From: JALHFZ01 sp963674625
GTDB lineage: Bacteria > Synergistota > Synergistia > Synergistales > Aminobacteriaceae
Length of the DNA: 64,000 nucleotides
Reading direction: 5' to 3'
Assembly (NCBI GenBank): GCA_963674625.2
Contig: CAXXXO010000003.1
Span: forward strand, 595,696-659,695
The position numbers and the translations under genes were made by a program. The notes beneath the pieces were generated by a model that saw only the letters and a program-made list of their open reading frames with translations, did not search any database and was not told the DNA's origin. Of this stretch, positions 52,834 to 61,889 are shown piece by piece; the first letter of the stretch is position 1; every line of letters begins with the position of its first letter.

Positions 52834-54185
52834 AGCGATTCCTCCCTTTCAATTGCGGCTTCTCCAATAAGAGGCGGCCTTTCGGCAGCCGCTTCCACGA
52901 TCAGGACGATGCCGTCAAGACCGACTATTCTTCCCCGGGCTCCCTTTCGAATCGGAAGAGAGGAAGCGCTCCGGGCGACCCACAGCTCACCGTGGCTTTT
53001 CACCATTCCGGTCGGGTCAAGGTCCTCGAGGACCTCAACGGACGCTCCGATCATCCCTTCCTTGCCGGAGGAGGTTTTTTTGCGGAGCGACCGGAGAACG
53101 AGAAAGATCGCCAGCAGGAAGAATGCTCCCAGGGCGATCGTCACGCCGGCTATAAAACTGACTGAGACGTTCAACAGCTCACCTCCCGGTGCACGGAAAA
53201 GGACAAGTCCCCCGGTAACCAGGGCGGCAAGTCCGAAGAGGCTCAGAACTCCGATTCCTCCCACGAGCAGATCGAGGATCAGCACGCCGATTCCCGCGAC
53301 GAGCAGAAGGACCCCCGCCCAGTTGAAGGGCAGCATCCTGAGGCCGAAGGCCCCGAGCAGCACCATCACGGCTCCCGCCGTTCCGAGGACGAAGCCTCCC
53401 GGCGAGATGACCTCGAAGATCACCGCCAGCACTCCGGCTGTCAGCAGGAGATAGGCGATATCCGGGCTCGAGACGAACTGAAGGATTTTCTCCCGAAGGG
53501 TCATGGAGATCTCCACGATCTCTCCGCCGGGATCGAGGACGAGGGTTTTCTCTCCGAGATTCACGGACCTCCCCCGCAGGGCGAGGAGAAGGGACTCCAT
53601 GTCCGGAGCGAGAAGGTCCACCACTCCCTCTGAAAGGGCTTCCTCCGCGGTGAGGGAGAGACTTTCGTAGACCATCCGCTCTGCCTTTCCGGCGTTCCGC
53701 TTTCGAAGCTGGGCGAGGGAGCGCATCTGGGCCGAGAGATCGTTCGTCAGCTTCCGCTTCATGTCCGCGTCGGGGGCGTCCTTTCCGGAGGCCATGACAG
53801 GCTGGGCCGCCCCTGCGTTCGTTCCGGGGGCCATGGCGGCCACGTGGGCGGCCTGGAGAATGAAGGCCCCCGCCGATGCGGCCCTCGCTCCCTGGGGACT
53901 TACCCATACGACCACCGGCACGGGAGATTCGAGAATCGCCGACGTGATTCCCCTCATGGCGCTCACCAGGCCTCCGGGGGTATCCAGCTTGAAAATGACG
54001 AGTTCTCCCTTCTCTTTTTCCGCCCGGTCAAGCACATCGGAGACGAAGTTCTCCATGGCGATGCCCACAGTGCCGTCGAGGGAAGCAGAATAGACCGACC
54101 CCCGGGCCGGAAGAGGAAAGAATCCAGCGAGAACGAGGAAAAGAACCAGCGAAACCATTCCTGTTCCAAAAGATCTCTTCTTCAT
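52830..54185 (-). CDS. NfeD-family ClpP-class membrane serine protease
   Basis: 451 aa. Signal peptide ending PLPARG. ClpP-like domain with FKLDTPGGLVSAMRG, nucleophile Ser in ARAASAGAFI, and Lys in the following helix region. Four membrane helices, then the C-terminal OB-type NfeD domain (GMIGASVEVLEDLDPTGMV, ending in AIEREESL). ATG at 54185 with GGAGGTGA. A longer frame into radA is spurious. Cuts the C-terminal hydrophobic part of slipins in related systems. Confidence 0.93.
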   Translation of the reverse strand: MKKRSFGTGMVSLVLFLVLAGFFPLPARGSVYSASLDGTVGIAMENFVSDVLDRAEKEKGELVIFKLDTPGGLVSAMRGITSAILESPVPVVVWVSPQGARAASAGAFILQAAHVAAMAPGTNAGAAQPVMASGKDAPDADMKRKLTNDLSAQMRSLAQLRKRNAGKAERMVYESLSLTAEEALSEGVVDLLAPDMESLLLALRGRSVNLGEKTLVLDPGGEIVEISMTLREKILQFVSSPDIAYLLLTAGVLAVIFEVISPGGFVLGTAGAVMVLLGAFGLRMLPFNWAGVLLLVAGIGVLILDLLVGGIGVLSLFGLAALVTGGLVLFRAPGGELLNVSVSFIAGVTIALGAFFLLAIFLVLRSLRKKTSSGKEGMIGASVEVLEDLDPTGMVKSHGELWVARSASSLPIRKGARGRIVGLDGIVLIVEAAAERPPLIGEAAIEREESL

Positions 54186-55525
54186 CTCATCACCTCCTTC
54201 AATGCATCTTTGAGGGTCGCGGCCCGTACAGTCTCCATTGGCGCGCCCTTCAGCTGATTTTCTCTCGAGCTTATGACAGCCCTGGTGAATCCGAGGCGGG
54301 AGGCCTCCTGAAGCCGTCGGGGGAGCCGGGTGACCGGGCGGATCTCTCCCGCAAGCCCCACTTCTCCCAGAAAGAGGCATTTCCCCGGAAGGGAGACATC
54401 CCGGACCGACGAGGCCAGGGCCGCGCAGAGAGCCAGGTCCGATGCCGGCTCCTTCAGCTGAAGCCCACCGGCCACGTTCACGTAGATGTCGAAGAGCCCG
54501 CATCCGATTCCGCACCGCTTCTCGAGGACGGCCGCGAAAAGCTGAATCTTGTTCACGTCCATGCCCCGGGCAGTCCTCCGGGGGTAGGGAAAGGCCGTCC
54601 CGGCCGCCAGGGACTGAATCTCCGCAGCCAGTGGGAGGGACCCCTCGAGAACCATGGTCATGGCCACTCCCGGCACCGACTGCTCCGCCTTGTTCCAGTA
54701 GAGGGAACTGACGTCCTCCACGGGGACAAGGCCCTTCTCCCCCATCTCGAAAACACCGAGTTCCTCCGTGCTTCCGAACCGGTTCTTGTTCGCCCGCAGC
54801 ATCCGGTAGGGGGAATAATCCTCTCCGGAGAAGGTAAGGACTCCGTCGACCATGTGCTCGAGAAGCATGGGACCGGCAATCCGGCCTTCCTTGGTGATAT
54901 GCCCCACGAGCACGGCGGGAACTGACCGGTCCTTTGCTGCGGCGATGCACATCTGTGCGGCGGCCCGAACCTGTCCGGGCGTCCCGGGCCACCCTCCCCC
55001 CTCCTCGGCTTTCATGGCCTGGACGCTGTCCACCACGAAGAAATCGTGATCTCCGAGAGCGGCGAGGCCGGAGGACAGGTCGCTGTCGCAGAAGAGATGA
55101 AGCCCGGCACTGTCAGCCCCCAGCCGCCGGGCCCGCAGTGCCACCTGGGAGGCCGATTCCTCCCCGGAAATGTAGAGCACCTTCAGCCCCCGGGCCGCCA
55201 TGGCGCCGCAGGTCTGAAGCAGAAGAGTGGATTTTCCGATCCCCGGAGATCCTCCGAGGAGGAGGACTCCTCCCGGTACCCATCCGCCGCCGAGAACCCG
55301 GTCGAATTCCGAATATCCCGAGGAAAGCCGGGGGGGCGAAACCACTGAATCGACCTCCACGACCTTCGCATCGGACAGGCTTCTTCCTCCGCTCCCCGGA
55401 ACGGGAACTTCCTTTTCAAGGGAGCCCCAGGCTCCGCAGGAGGGGCACTTCCCGGTCCATACGAGAGTGGACGACCCGCAGGCGGAACAGACGTATTTTG
55501 CTTTTTCTTCCCGGGGCAATGCCAT
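54182..55525 (-). CDS. radA: DNA repair protein RadA/Sms
   Basis: 447 aa. Zinc finger YVCSACG...CPSCG, Walker A GSPGIGKSTLLLQ, RadA KNRFG as NKNRFGSTEE, C-terminal Lon-like domain (FLGEVGLAGEIRPV). Branch migration in recombination. GAGGGGGA is very close to the ATG, so TTG two codons on is possible. Confidence 0.96.
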   Translation of the reverse strand: MALPREEKAKYVCSACGSSTLVWTGKCPSCGAWGSLEKEVPVPGSGGRSLSDAKVVEVDSVVSPPRLSSGYSEFDRVLGGGWVPGGVLLLGGSPGIGKSTLLLQTCGAMAARGLKVLYISGEESASQVALRARRLGADSAGLHLFCDSDLSSGLAALGDHDFFVVDSVQAMKAEEGGGWPGTPGQVRAAAQMCIAAAKDRSVPAVLVGHITKEGRIAGPMLLEHMVDGVLTFSGEDYSPYRMLRANKNRFGSTEELGVFEMGEKGLVPVEDVSSLYWNKAEQSVPGVAMTMVLEGSLPLAAEIQSLAAGTAFPYPRRTARGMDVNKIQLFAAVLEKRCGIGCGLFDIYVNVAGGLQLKEPASDLALCAALASSVRDVSLPGKCLFLGEVGLAGEIRPVTRLPRRLQEASRLGFTRAVISSRENQLKGAPMETVRAATLKDALKEVMR

Positions 55526-55591
55526 TCCCCCTCATAATCAGAATATTTTCTCGTGGTTATCCTGAGATTTTCGCCCTTTACAGGCTCTTTA

Positions 55592-55597
55592 TATAAT
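55592..55597 (+). promoter_or_regulatory. Candidate -10 box of the his operon
   Basis: TATAAT 97 nt before hisZ; -35 at 17 nt is weak (TTTCGC). A short CATCC-CGAA-GGATG hairpin follows. Confidence 0.5.
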
Positions 55598-55636
55598 GAT
55601 ACCATCCCGAAGGATGAAATTGCATCGCGGTAACCA

Positions 55637-55650
55637 TTTATCTTGATAAA
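55637..55650. promoter_or_regulatory. Inverted repeat TTTATC-TT-GATAAA in the his leader
   Basis: Perfect 6-bp arms, downstream of the -10 candidate and upstream of the micro-ORF. Possible operator. Confidence 0.3.
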
Positions 55651-55664
55651 GTGAGGTTTGTGCA

Positions 55665-55697
55665 ATGAAAATTAAAATACCGGAGAGCTCGTCATGA
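55665..55697 (+). CDS. 10-codon micro-ORF overlapping the hisZ start
   Basis: ATG with GTGAGG 8 nt upstream. Encodes MKIKIPESSS and stops in ATGA with hisZ. No His codons, so it is not a classical his attenuator. It may couple ribosomes into hisZ. Confidence 0.35.
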   Translation: MKIKIPESSS

Positions 55698-56869
55698 ACA
55701 GGCTTCCCAGGGGGTGCGTCAATGTGGGAGGCGTAAATGCCTCCGCCATGGAAGAATGCCGAAGGGAATTTCTCTCCGCCTTTCGGTCCTGGGGGTACCG
55801 TCCTTTCCTGCCGTCCGCTCTTCAGCTGCTCGAGTCCTCCTGGGACATCCTTCCCCCGTCGGTCCGGTCGAGGCTGATCGCCGTGAATACCCCCTACGGA
55901 GAACCCTGCTGCCTGAGGGGAGACATCACCCTCGCCGCCGTCACCTATCTCGCCTCCCATTTCTCCCCCGAAGAGCGTCCCCTTCGAATCTGCTACTCCG
56001 ACCGCATCTACATGAAGCCCGCCCCTCCCAAGAGGTCCGTGGAATCTTTTCAGATCGGGGCGGAACTTCTCGGCTGGGAGGGCCGGGGAGCCGATGTGGA
56101 GATGCTCTCCCTTCTTCTCTCCACACTGGATGCCTCGGGGCTGGAGAAGACGGTCCTCGTCCTCGGAGACGCGGCCCTTCTCTCCCGGGCCCTTCTTCCC
56201 GTGGGAACCGTCACAGCGGGAAACATCGCCTCCGCCCTTTCCCGGGGCTGCCTCCCCGAGTATTTCAGCCTTCTCGAAGGGGAGAATATCCCCGAATTCT
56301 ACCGGAACATCCTGCTTCGCATCCCCGATCTGCGGGGCGGACCGGAAATCCTCGACGAAGGAGAGACCCTCTGGGGAGAAAAATCCCCTCTCTCCGACCT
56401 GAGAAGCATCGTCGATTCCCTGGCCCGGCTCGGCTACGGAGACCGGATCATCATCGACCTCTCCCTCGCCCGGGAACTGGCCTACTACAGCGGCCCCATC
56501 TTCGACGTCTACTCTCCCGAGTCGGGGAAACCCCTCGGAGGCGGCGGCAGGTATGACCGCCTCCTCTCCTCCTGCGGACTGGAGGGACAGGCCATGGGGT
56601 TCGCCCTCGACCTCGAAGCGGTGGCATCCCTCTCCTGTTTTCGGGACGGACGTCCCCTTGTCATGGCCTGGTCCGGAAATCTGCCGCCGAAAGATGCCCT
56701 TGAACGGGCCGCAGATCTGACCAGACAGGGAATATCCCTGGAGATGAGCTGGGCCGATGACCGCCTCGCCTCTCTCGAGGCGGCGAAACTCCGGGGGTTT
56801 TCCTCCTGGACGGACCTCTCAACGGGAAGGAACATTCCTCTTTCCCGACGCGAGAATCTGCCATGCTGA
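55694..56869 (+). CDS. hisZ: ATP phosphoribosyltransferase regulatory subunit HisZ
   Basis: 391 aa HisRS-like paralog without tRNA charging. Class II-like core: RGDITLAAVTYLASHF, AELAYYSGPIFDVYSP-type motif 3 (LARELAYYSGPIFDV) and GGGGRYDRLL. Needed by the short HisG encoded next, with a 7-nt overlap. Confidence 0.92.
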   Translation: MNRLPRGCVNVGGVNASAMEECRREFLSAFRSWGYRPFLPSALQLLESSWDILPPSVRSRLIAVNTPYGEPCCLRGDITLAAVTYLASHFSPEERPLRICYSDRIYMKPAPPKRSVESFQIGAELLGWEGRGADVEMLSLLLSTLDASGLEKTVLVLGDAALLSRALLPVGTVTAGNIASALSRGCLPEYFSLLEGENIPEFYRNILLRIPDLRGGPEILDEGETLWGEKSPLSDLRSIVDSLARLGYGDRIIIDLSLARELAYYSGPIFDVYSPESGKPLGGGGRYDRLLSSCGLEGQAMGFALDLEAVASLSCFRDGRPLVMAWSGNLPPKDALERAADLTRQGISLEMSWADDRLASLEAAKLRGFSSWTDLSTGRNIPLSRRENLPC

Positions 56870-57516
56870 CCATTGCACTGCCCACCGGCAGGGTTTTTTC
56901 CCAGGCCGTTGACCTGATCCGCGGGGCGGGGCTTCCCTGGAAGGAACTTTCCTCTCCGGGCCGCCGGCTTGTCATGGAGGAAGAGGGAATCCGCTATATC
57001 CTGGCGAAGCCCTCCGATGTTCCCCTCTACGTGGGGTACGGCACGGCGGATCTGGCCTTTGCGGGAGGGGACGTCCTTCTCGAGAGCGGAATGCCCCTGG
57101 TGGAGCTCCTCGACACGGAACAGGGAAAATGCTCCGTCGTCGTGGCGGGGCCCCGGTCCGTGGCATCCCGTTTCCTGGGACATTCCTCAGAACTGATGGG
57201 GATAAGGGTGGCCACGAAGTACCCGAGGATCGCCGACCGCCATTTTTCCTCCAGAGGGGCCCAGGTGGACATCCTCCATCTCCACGGCTCCATCGAGCTG
57301 GCGCCCAAGCTCGGCCTGGCCGACTGCATTCTCGACATCGTCCAGACGGGAAACACCCTGAAAGCCAACTCCCTCGAAATTCTCGAGGAAGTCTGTTCTG
57401 TCTCCCTCCGCCTCGTGGGGAGCAGAAAAAGCATCGCCTTCCGCTGGCCAGAAGTGCGGGAAATCCGGCGGAAAATTTCGCAGGCCCTACAGGCCCTAAA
57501 GGAGATGCAAAAATGA
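56863..57516 (+). CDS. hisG: ATP phosphoribosyltransferase catalytic subunit, short form
   Basis: 217 aa, lacking the C-terminal regulatory domain. LTIALPTGRVFSQAVDLI, DLAFAGGDVL and the PRPP-binding DIVQTGNTLKAN. First step of His synthesis; works as HisG-HisZ hetero-octamer in the family. Confidence 0.96.
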   Translation: MLTIALPTGRVFSQAVDLIRGAGLPWKELSSPGRRLVMEEEGIRYILAKPSDVPLYVGYGTADLAFAGGDVLLESGMPLVELLDTEQGKCSVVVAGPRSVASRFLGHSSELMGIRVATKYPRIADRHFSSRGAQVDILHLHGSIELAPKLGLADCILDIVQTGNTLKANSLEILEEVCSVSLRLVGSRKSIAFRWPEVREIRRKISQALQALKEMQK

Positions 57517-58082
57517 CGGCAGCTCTTGAAAGAAAAACAAAGGAAACCTTCGTGGAGGTGGAACTCGATGCCGCCGGGGGACCCGTGGCGGTGGACCTCC
57601 CCTGCGGATTTCTTCGCCACATGATCGAACTCTTCGCCTTTCACGCCTCAGTGGGACTGACTCTCAGGGGGGAAGGGGACGAGGATGTGGACTGGCACCA
57701 CCTCACCGAGGATACGGGCATCCTTCTCGGCAGGGCGCTGGGTGCGGCTTTTGCCGAAATTCCCCGTCAGCGCTACGGCTGGTGCGCGCTGCCCATGGAC
57801 GGCTCCCTCGTTCTCGCCGCAGTGGATTTCAGCGGAAGAGGGCAGTTCGAGTGGGACGGAGAATTCCCCGAGGGCCGGTGCGGCGATTTCGACCTCGAAC
57901 TCGTCCCCGAGTTCTGGAAGGCCCTCTGCAGAGAGGGGAAGATCACTTTCCACGCCCGGGCCCTTGCCGCCGACAATGCCCATCACCTCGCCGAAGCCCT
58001 CTTCAAGGGGGCGGGACGGGCTTTCCGCTCCGCCCTCGAACCGACGGAAAACCTTCAAACCACAAAGGGCACCTTCGCATGA
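57513..58082 (+). CDS. hisB: Imidazoleglycerol-phosphate dehydratase
   Basis: 189 aa monofunctional HisB. Metal-site motifs HHLTEDTG, FLRHMIELFAFH and NAHHLAEALFKG. Some flanking residues differ from the usual DHMLD...HG and NDHHI forms, but the His/Glu ligands remain. ATGA overlap with hisG; a longer frame through hisG is false. Confidence 0.92.
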   Translation: MTAALERKTKETFVEVELDAAGGPVAVDLPCGFLRHMIELFAFHASVGLTLRGEGDEDVDWHHLTEDTGILLGRALGAAFAEIPRQRYGWCALPMDGSLVLAAVDFSGRGQFEWDGEFPEGRCGDFDLELVPEFWKALCREGKITFHARALAADNAHHLAEALFKGAGRAFRSALEPTENLQTTKGTFA

Positions 58083-58699
58083 TCGCCATCGTCGATTACC
58101 AGGTGGGAAATACGGGAAACGTCCGGCGGGCCTTTGAAAGCCTCGGCGAAGAAGTGCTTCTCGCCTCGCTGCCTGAGCAGCTCACCGGGAAGGTCTCCCT
58201 CGCGGTGCTTCCGGGGGTGGGCGCCTTCGGCCCCGCTTCCCGAAGCCTTTTCTCCACAGGCTGGGCCCGGAGGCTGAAGGAGTGGCACGGGGACGGGAAG
58301 CCCCTCCTGGGAATCTGTCTTGGAATGCAGCTGCTCTGCGAGGAAGGGCAAGAGGACGGAAACTGGCCGGGCCTCGGCCTGGTCCCCGGGGCCGTTCTTC
58401 CCCTGCAGGCGCGGAAAATCCCCCACATGGGGTGGAATTCCGTCGACTGGACCCGTCGCCCTCCAGGTTTCACCCCGTCCCTTCCCGGAGGAGAGTATTT
58501 TTATTTCGTCCACAGCTTCGCCCTCTTCGACTCCGCCTGTGCGGCGGCCACAACCTCCCTTGACGGCCGTTCCTTCACTTCCATGATCCTTCATGATCGG
58601 ACGGCAGGTTTTCAGTTCCACCCCGAACGAAGCGGCAAAGCCGGGCTGACCCTCCTCAGGGAGACGGCGGACTACCTCAGGAAAAGGAGAGGAGCATGA
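58079..58699 (+). CDS. hisH: Imidazole glycerol phosphate synthase, glutaminase subunit
   Basis: 206 aa class I amidotransferase. Nucleophile Cys in LLGICLGMQLL, His/Glu in FQFHPERSGKAG, N-terminal IVDYQVGNTGNV. Feeds ammonia to HisF. ATGA overlaps at both ends. Confidence 0.96.
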   Translation: MIAIVDYQVGNTGNVRRAFESLGEEVLLASLPEQLTGKVSLAVLPGVGAFGPASRSLFSTGWARRLKEWHGDGKPLLGICLGMQLLCEEGQEDGNWPGLGLVPGAVLPLQARKIPHMGWNSVDWTRRPPGFTPSLPGGEYFYFVHSFALFDSACAAATTSLDGRSFTSMILHDRTAGFQFHPERSGKAGLTLLRETADYLRKRRGA

Positions 58700-59418
58700 A
58701 AATATTTCCCGCCATGGATCTCTTTGAGGGCAAGGTCATCCGTCTCGCCCGGGGGGATTTCTCGAAAATCAGCAGCTACGAGGGGACGCCGGAGGAAACT
58801 GCCCGTTCCTTCGCGGATGCCGGGGCAGACTGGATCCATCTCATCGACCTCGAGGGGGCGAAAAAAGGGATCCCCTGCCATCTCTCCCTTTTGCCGGCTC
58901 TGAAAGCCCTCGGCCTCTCCGTTCAATACGGCGGAGGACTCCGGTCCGCCGATTCGGCGGAGGAGGCTTTTCGGTCCGGAGCCGACCGGATCTACCTCGG
59001 AAGCATCCTCGGAAAGGATCCTGCTCTGGGAGCCGCTCTCGCTTCGCGCTTCGGCACCGGAAAAATCATCCCGTCTGTGGACATTCGCAACGGGGCCGCT
59101 GCGGTGAACGGATGGCAGGCAGATTCATCCCGGCCACCCGAAGAGATTCTCGGGACCCTCGAGGCCCAGGGGTATTCCCGCTTCCTCGTCACCGCCGTCT
59201 CCCGGGACGGCATGGGACAGGGACCCGACCTGGAACTCTATCGCCGGCTGCGCGCTCTTTTTCCTCCCCTTGAATTTATCGCCGCGGGAGGCATTTCCTC
59301 CCTCGCTGATCTGAAAAATCTTGAAAAAATCGGACTGTGGGGCGCCGTCATCGGAAAAGCTCTCTACGAGGGGGGCATCTCCCTGTCAAAAGCCCTGGAG
59401 GAGGCCGGCCCATGCTGA
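58696..59418 (+). CDS. hisA: ProFAR isomerase
   Basis: 240 aa TIM barrel. PAMDLFEGKVIRLARGDF with the catalytic Asp, HLIDLEGAKKG, and SVDIRNGAAAVNGW. GAVIGKALYEG phosphate loop near the end. Confidence 0.96.
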   Translation: MKIFPAMDLFEGKVIRLARGDFSKISSYEGTPEETARSFADAGADWIHLIDLEGAKKGIPCHLSLLPALKALGLSVQYGGGLRSADSAEEAFRSGADRIYLGSILGKDPALGAALASRFGTGKIIPSVDIRNGAAAVNGWQADSSRPPEEILGTLEAQGYSRFLVTAVSRDGMGQGPDLELYRRLRALFPPLEFIAAGGISSLADLKNLEKIGLWGAVIGKALYEGGISLSKALEEAGPC

Positions 59419-60173
59419 CGAAGCGCATCATTCCCTGTCTCGACGTCCGGAACGGTCGGGTGGTCAAGGGAGTGAACTTTCAAAATCTCAAAGACGCCGG
59501 GGATCCGGCCGAAATGGCGGCCTTCTATATGAACGAGGGGGCCGACGAGCTGGTCTTTCTCGACATCTCCGCCTCCGCGGAGGGGCGAAGCACCCGGACG
59601 GACTGGGTTCTCAAAGTGGCGGACGCTCTTTTCATCCCCTTCACCGTGGGCGGGGGCATCTCCTCGGCGGAGGAGGCAAGGGGGCTGATCGCCCTCGGGG
59701 CCGACAAGATCTCCCTGAACACCGCCGCAGTGAACAACCCCTCCCTTATAGAAAACTGCGCCCGGCTTCTGGGACGGCAGGCGGTGGTCCTCGCCGTGGA
59801 TGCCAAGTCGAGGGGCGACGGAACATGGGAGGTCTATACCTCCGGAGGCCGCACCGCCACCGGGCTTGACGTCCTCGAGTGGATCAGGGAGGGAGTCCGG
59901 CGGGGGTGCGGCGAAATCCTTCTCACCTCCATGGACAGGGACGGCGTCAAGGAGGGGTACGATACGGAGCTGAACTCCCTCGCCGCCTCGGCCGTTTCCG
60001 TCCCGCTCATCGCCTCGGGAGGGGCGGGGTCGGCGGAGGACATCCTCGAGACCTTCCGCGGCGGCAGCGACGGAGCCCTGGCGGCATCGATCTTTCACTA
60101 CGGGGAGATCCGCATCGGGGACCTCAAGGAATGGCTTTCCGAGCGGGGAATTCCCCTTCGCAAAAGGAGCTGA
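59412..60173 (+). CDS. hisF: Imidazole glycerol phosphate synthase, cyclase subunit
   Basis: 253 aa TIM barrel. RIIPCLDVRNGRVVKGVNF (catalytic Asp), LVFLDISAS, TVGGGISSAEEA, LLTSMDRDGVKEGYD, ASGGAGSAED. Overlaps hisA by 7 nt in the same CCATGCTGA layout as hisZ-hisG. Confidence 0.97.
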   Translation: MLTKRIIPCLDVRNGRVVKGVNFQNLKDAGDPAEMAAFYMNEGADELVFLDISASAEGRSTRTDWVLKVADALFIPFTVGGGISSAEEARGLIALGADKISLNTAAVNNPSLIENCARLLGRQAVVLAVDAKSRGDGTWEVYTSGGRTATGLDVLEWIREGVRRGCGEILLTSMDRDGVKEGYDTELNSLAASAVSVPLIASGGAGSAEDILETFRGGSDGALAASIFHYGEIRIGDLKEWLSERGIPLRKRS

Positions 60174-60178
60174 TCGTT

Positions 60179-60835
60179 TTGGGATATACCTTTGAAAATA
60201 TACGGTTTGACGACCGGGGACTTGTGCCGGTGATCGTCCAGGATGTTCTCTCGGGAGAGGTTCTCATGATGGCCTGGGCCAGCAGGGAATCCCTGGAGAA
60301 AACTCTGGAGACCGGAGAGATGGTCTTCTGGAGCCGTTCGAGGAAGAAGCTCTGGAGAAAGGGAGAGGAAAGCGGCAACGTTCTGAGGCTGAAAGAGCTG
60401 CGCCTCGACTGCGACGGAGACGCTCTGCTGGCACAGGTCGAACCTGCGGGGCCCGCCTGCCACACGGGAGAGCGGTCGTGCTTCTTCACCCTCCTCACTC
60501 CCCTCTTCCGGGGGAAGGGCACCTTTCCCGGCATTCTCTGGCGGGCTCTTCAGAAGCGGCGTCTCGATGATCCGAAGGAAAGCTACACGGCCCGCCTGCT
60601 TTCCCTGGGCCCCCGGAGGATCGCCCAGAAAGTCGGCGAGGAAGGGGTCGAAACCGCCCTTGCCGTGGCTGCCGGCGACCGGCGGGAGACCATCACCGAG
60701 GCTGCGGACCTTCTCTACCATCTTCAGGTGGCCCTGATGGCCTCGGGAGTCTCTCCCTGTGACGTCTACGAGGAACTCGAGGCGAGATCGGAGGGGAGAT
60801 CCTCCCAGGGGCAGAGGACGGACCGTCCCTCCTGA
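60179..60835 (+). CDS. hisIE: Fused phosphoribosyl-AMP cyclohydrolase / phosphoribosyl-ATP pyrophosphatase
   Basis: 218 aa. HisI half: VIVQDVLSGEVLMMAW, FWSRSRKKLWRKGEESGN, LDCDGDALL, and ACHTGERSCF. HisE half: SYTARLLSLGPRRIAQKVGE followed by EGVETALA and ITEAADLLYHLQVAL. TTG start with AAGGAG 9 nt upstream, 5 nt after hisF. Last gene of the operon; its 3' end overlaps the convergent PHP gene by 70 nt. Confidence 0.95.
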   Translation: MGYTFENIRFDDRGLVPVIVQDVLSGEVLMMAWASRESLEKTLETGEMVFWSRSRKKLWRKGEESGNVLRLKELRLDCDGDALLAQVEPAGPACHTGERSCFFTLLTPLFRGKGTFPGILWRALQKRRLDDPKESYTARLLSLGPRRIAQKVGEEGVETALAVAAGDRRETITEAADLLYHLQVALMASGVSPCDVYEELEARSEGRSSQGQRTDRPS

Positions 60836-61551
60836 CCCTTCAGCGCGAGAGCCAGCTCCGAAAAGGAAGGGCCTTCGAGCATCATCACGGTGCACCGGTC
60901 CTTCGAGATCTCCCGCAGACGGTGAGCGTCGGAGGAGCGGAGAAAGACCCGCCCGGGGTAGCGCTTCCGCCACATCTTAAAATCCTCCCTTGTCACCGCC
61001 GGAGACAGTTCAAGGGCCGAACAGGGAAAATCATCGGGGAGCGGGCCGAGGACGGCTTCGTAGGAGAAGGACGGCCGGTTCAGATGGGCCGGAATGACCA
61101 GGCACCCCCGCTCCAGAGCCTCTGCGGCCAGGTCGTCCGCGCAGTACACCGTTCCCTGGACGAGGAGGGTTTCCTGCTCTCCGATAATCCGGTTTTCCCC
61201 GTCGATTATCAGCTGGTCGCCGAAGATTTTCGGATCGTTCGGAATGGATGGCATCTCAAGCCACAGCCACTCCTGGTAGCTCCGGGCGGTCTCCCAGTCG
61301 GGAAAAAGAACGACGAGGTGAATATCCTCCGCGGACTGAACTTCCATCCCGGGGATCACCACGGGATTTCCCTGAGCTGCGGCTTGGACCGCAGGGACGT
61401 TGTCGGCGGCGTTGTGGTCCGTCACGGCACAGAGGGCGATACCCTGCTCCCGGCAGGCGGCGGCGATTTCGGGAGCGCCCATTTCGAGTTCTCCGCAGGG
61501 AGAGAGGACTGTGTGCAGATGCAAGTCCACCCGAAAGGGCGTCAGGGTCAT
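60766..61551 (-). CDS. PHP-domain phosphoesterase
   Basis: 261 aa. Metal-site motifs VDLHLHTVLSPCGE, VTDHNAAD, PAHLNRPSF and SSDAHRLREI. Close to the family of stand-alone PHP proteins that sit with DRTGG, HATPase and hydrogenase-like genes in anaerobes. ATGA overlap with the upstream DRTGG gene. The last 70 nt overlap hisIE on the other strand. Confidence 0.88.
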   Translation of the reverse strand: MTLTPFRVDLHLHTVLSPCGELEMGAPEIAAACREQGIALCAVTDHNAADNVPAVQAAAQGNPVVIPGMEVQSAEDIHLVVLFPDWETARSYQEWLWLEMPSIPNDPKIFGDQLIIDGENRIIGEQETLLVQGTVYCADDLAAEALERGCLVIPAHLNRPSFSYEAVLGPLPDDFPCSALELSPAVTREDFKMWRKRYPGRVFLRSSDAHRLREISKDRCTVMMLEGPSFSELALALKGQEGRSVLCPWEDLPSDLASSSS

Positions 61552-61889
61552 GACCTGCCGCCGACCCCCATTTCGTAGAGCTTTCCGGCGGCTTCATAGG
61601 AGGTCAGAGAGGTTCCGGCAAGGGTGATCCCCTCGGCAGCGCACCGCTCGATCAGCTCTTTTTCCGGCTTCCGGTCGGAGGCAAGAAGAATGAAGGGAAC
61701 GTCCTTCAGAACCGCCACGGCGCTCACGTTCAGGTGAACCTGGATCGTGATCCAGAGCCATCCTTCCCTGGCCTCGGCCATGACAAAGCTGAAGAGATCT
61801 CCCAGGATGACGCCGTCGATTATTTTTTCGCCGTCCCCCGGAGAATAGACGGCGGTCTTCATCCGGTTCAGTATTTCCGAGATCTTCAT
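61548..61889 (-). CDS. DRTGG-domain protein
   Basis: 113 aa. GEKIIDGVILGDLFSFVMAE, WITIQVHLNVSAVAVLKDV and a C-terminal TSYEAAGKLYEMG fit the DRTGG/CBS-associated domain. ATG 61889 overlaps the hydrogenase-like stop (ATGA). A second DRTGG protein is at the right end. Likely signal-sensing partner in the cluster. Confidence 0.82.
   Translation of the reverse strand: MKISEILNRMKTAVYSPGDGEKIIDGVILGDLFSFVMAEAREGWLWITIQVHLNVSAVAVLKDVPFILLASDRKPEKELIERCAAEGITLAGTSLTSYEAAGKLYEMGVGGRS

Noticed and set aside
55598..55693. Classical his attenuator
   Set aside because: The only leader ORF has no His codons and no terminator hairpin with a T-run precedes hisZ.
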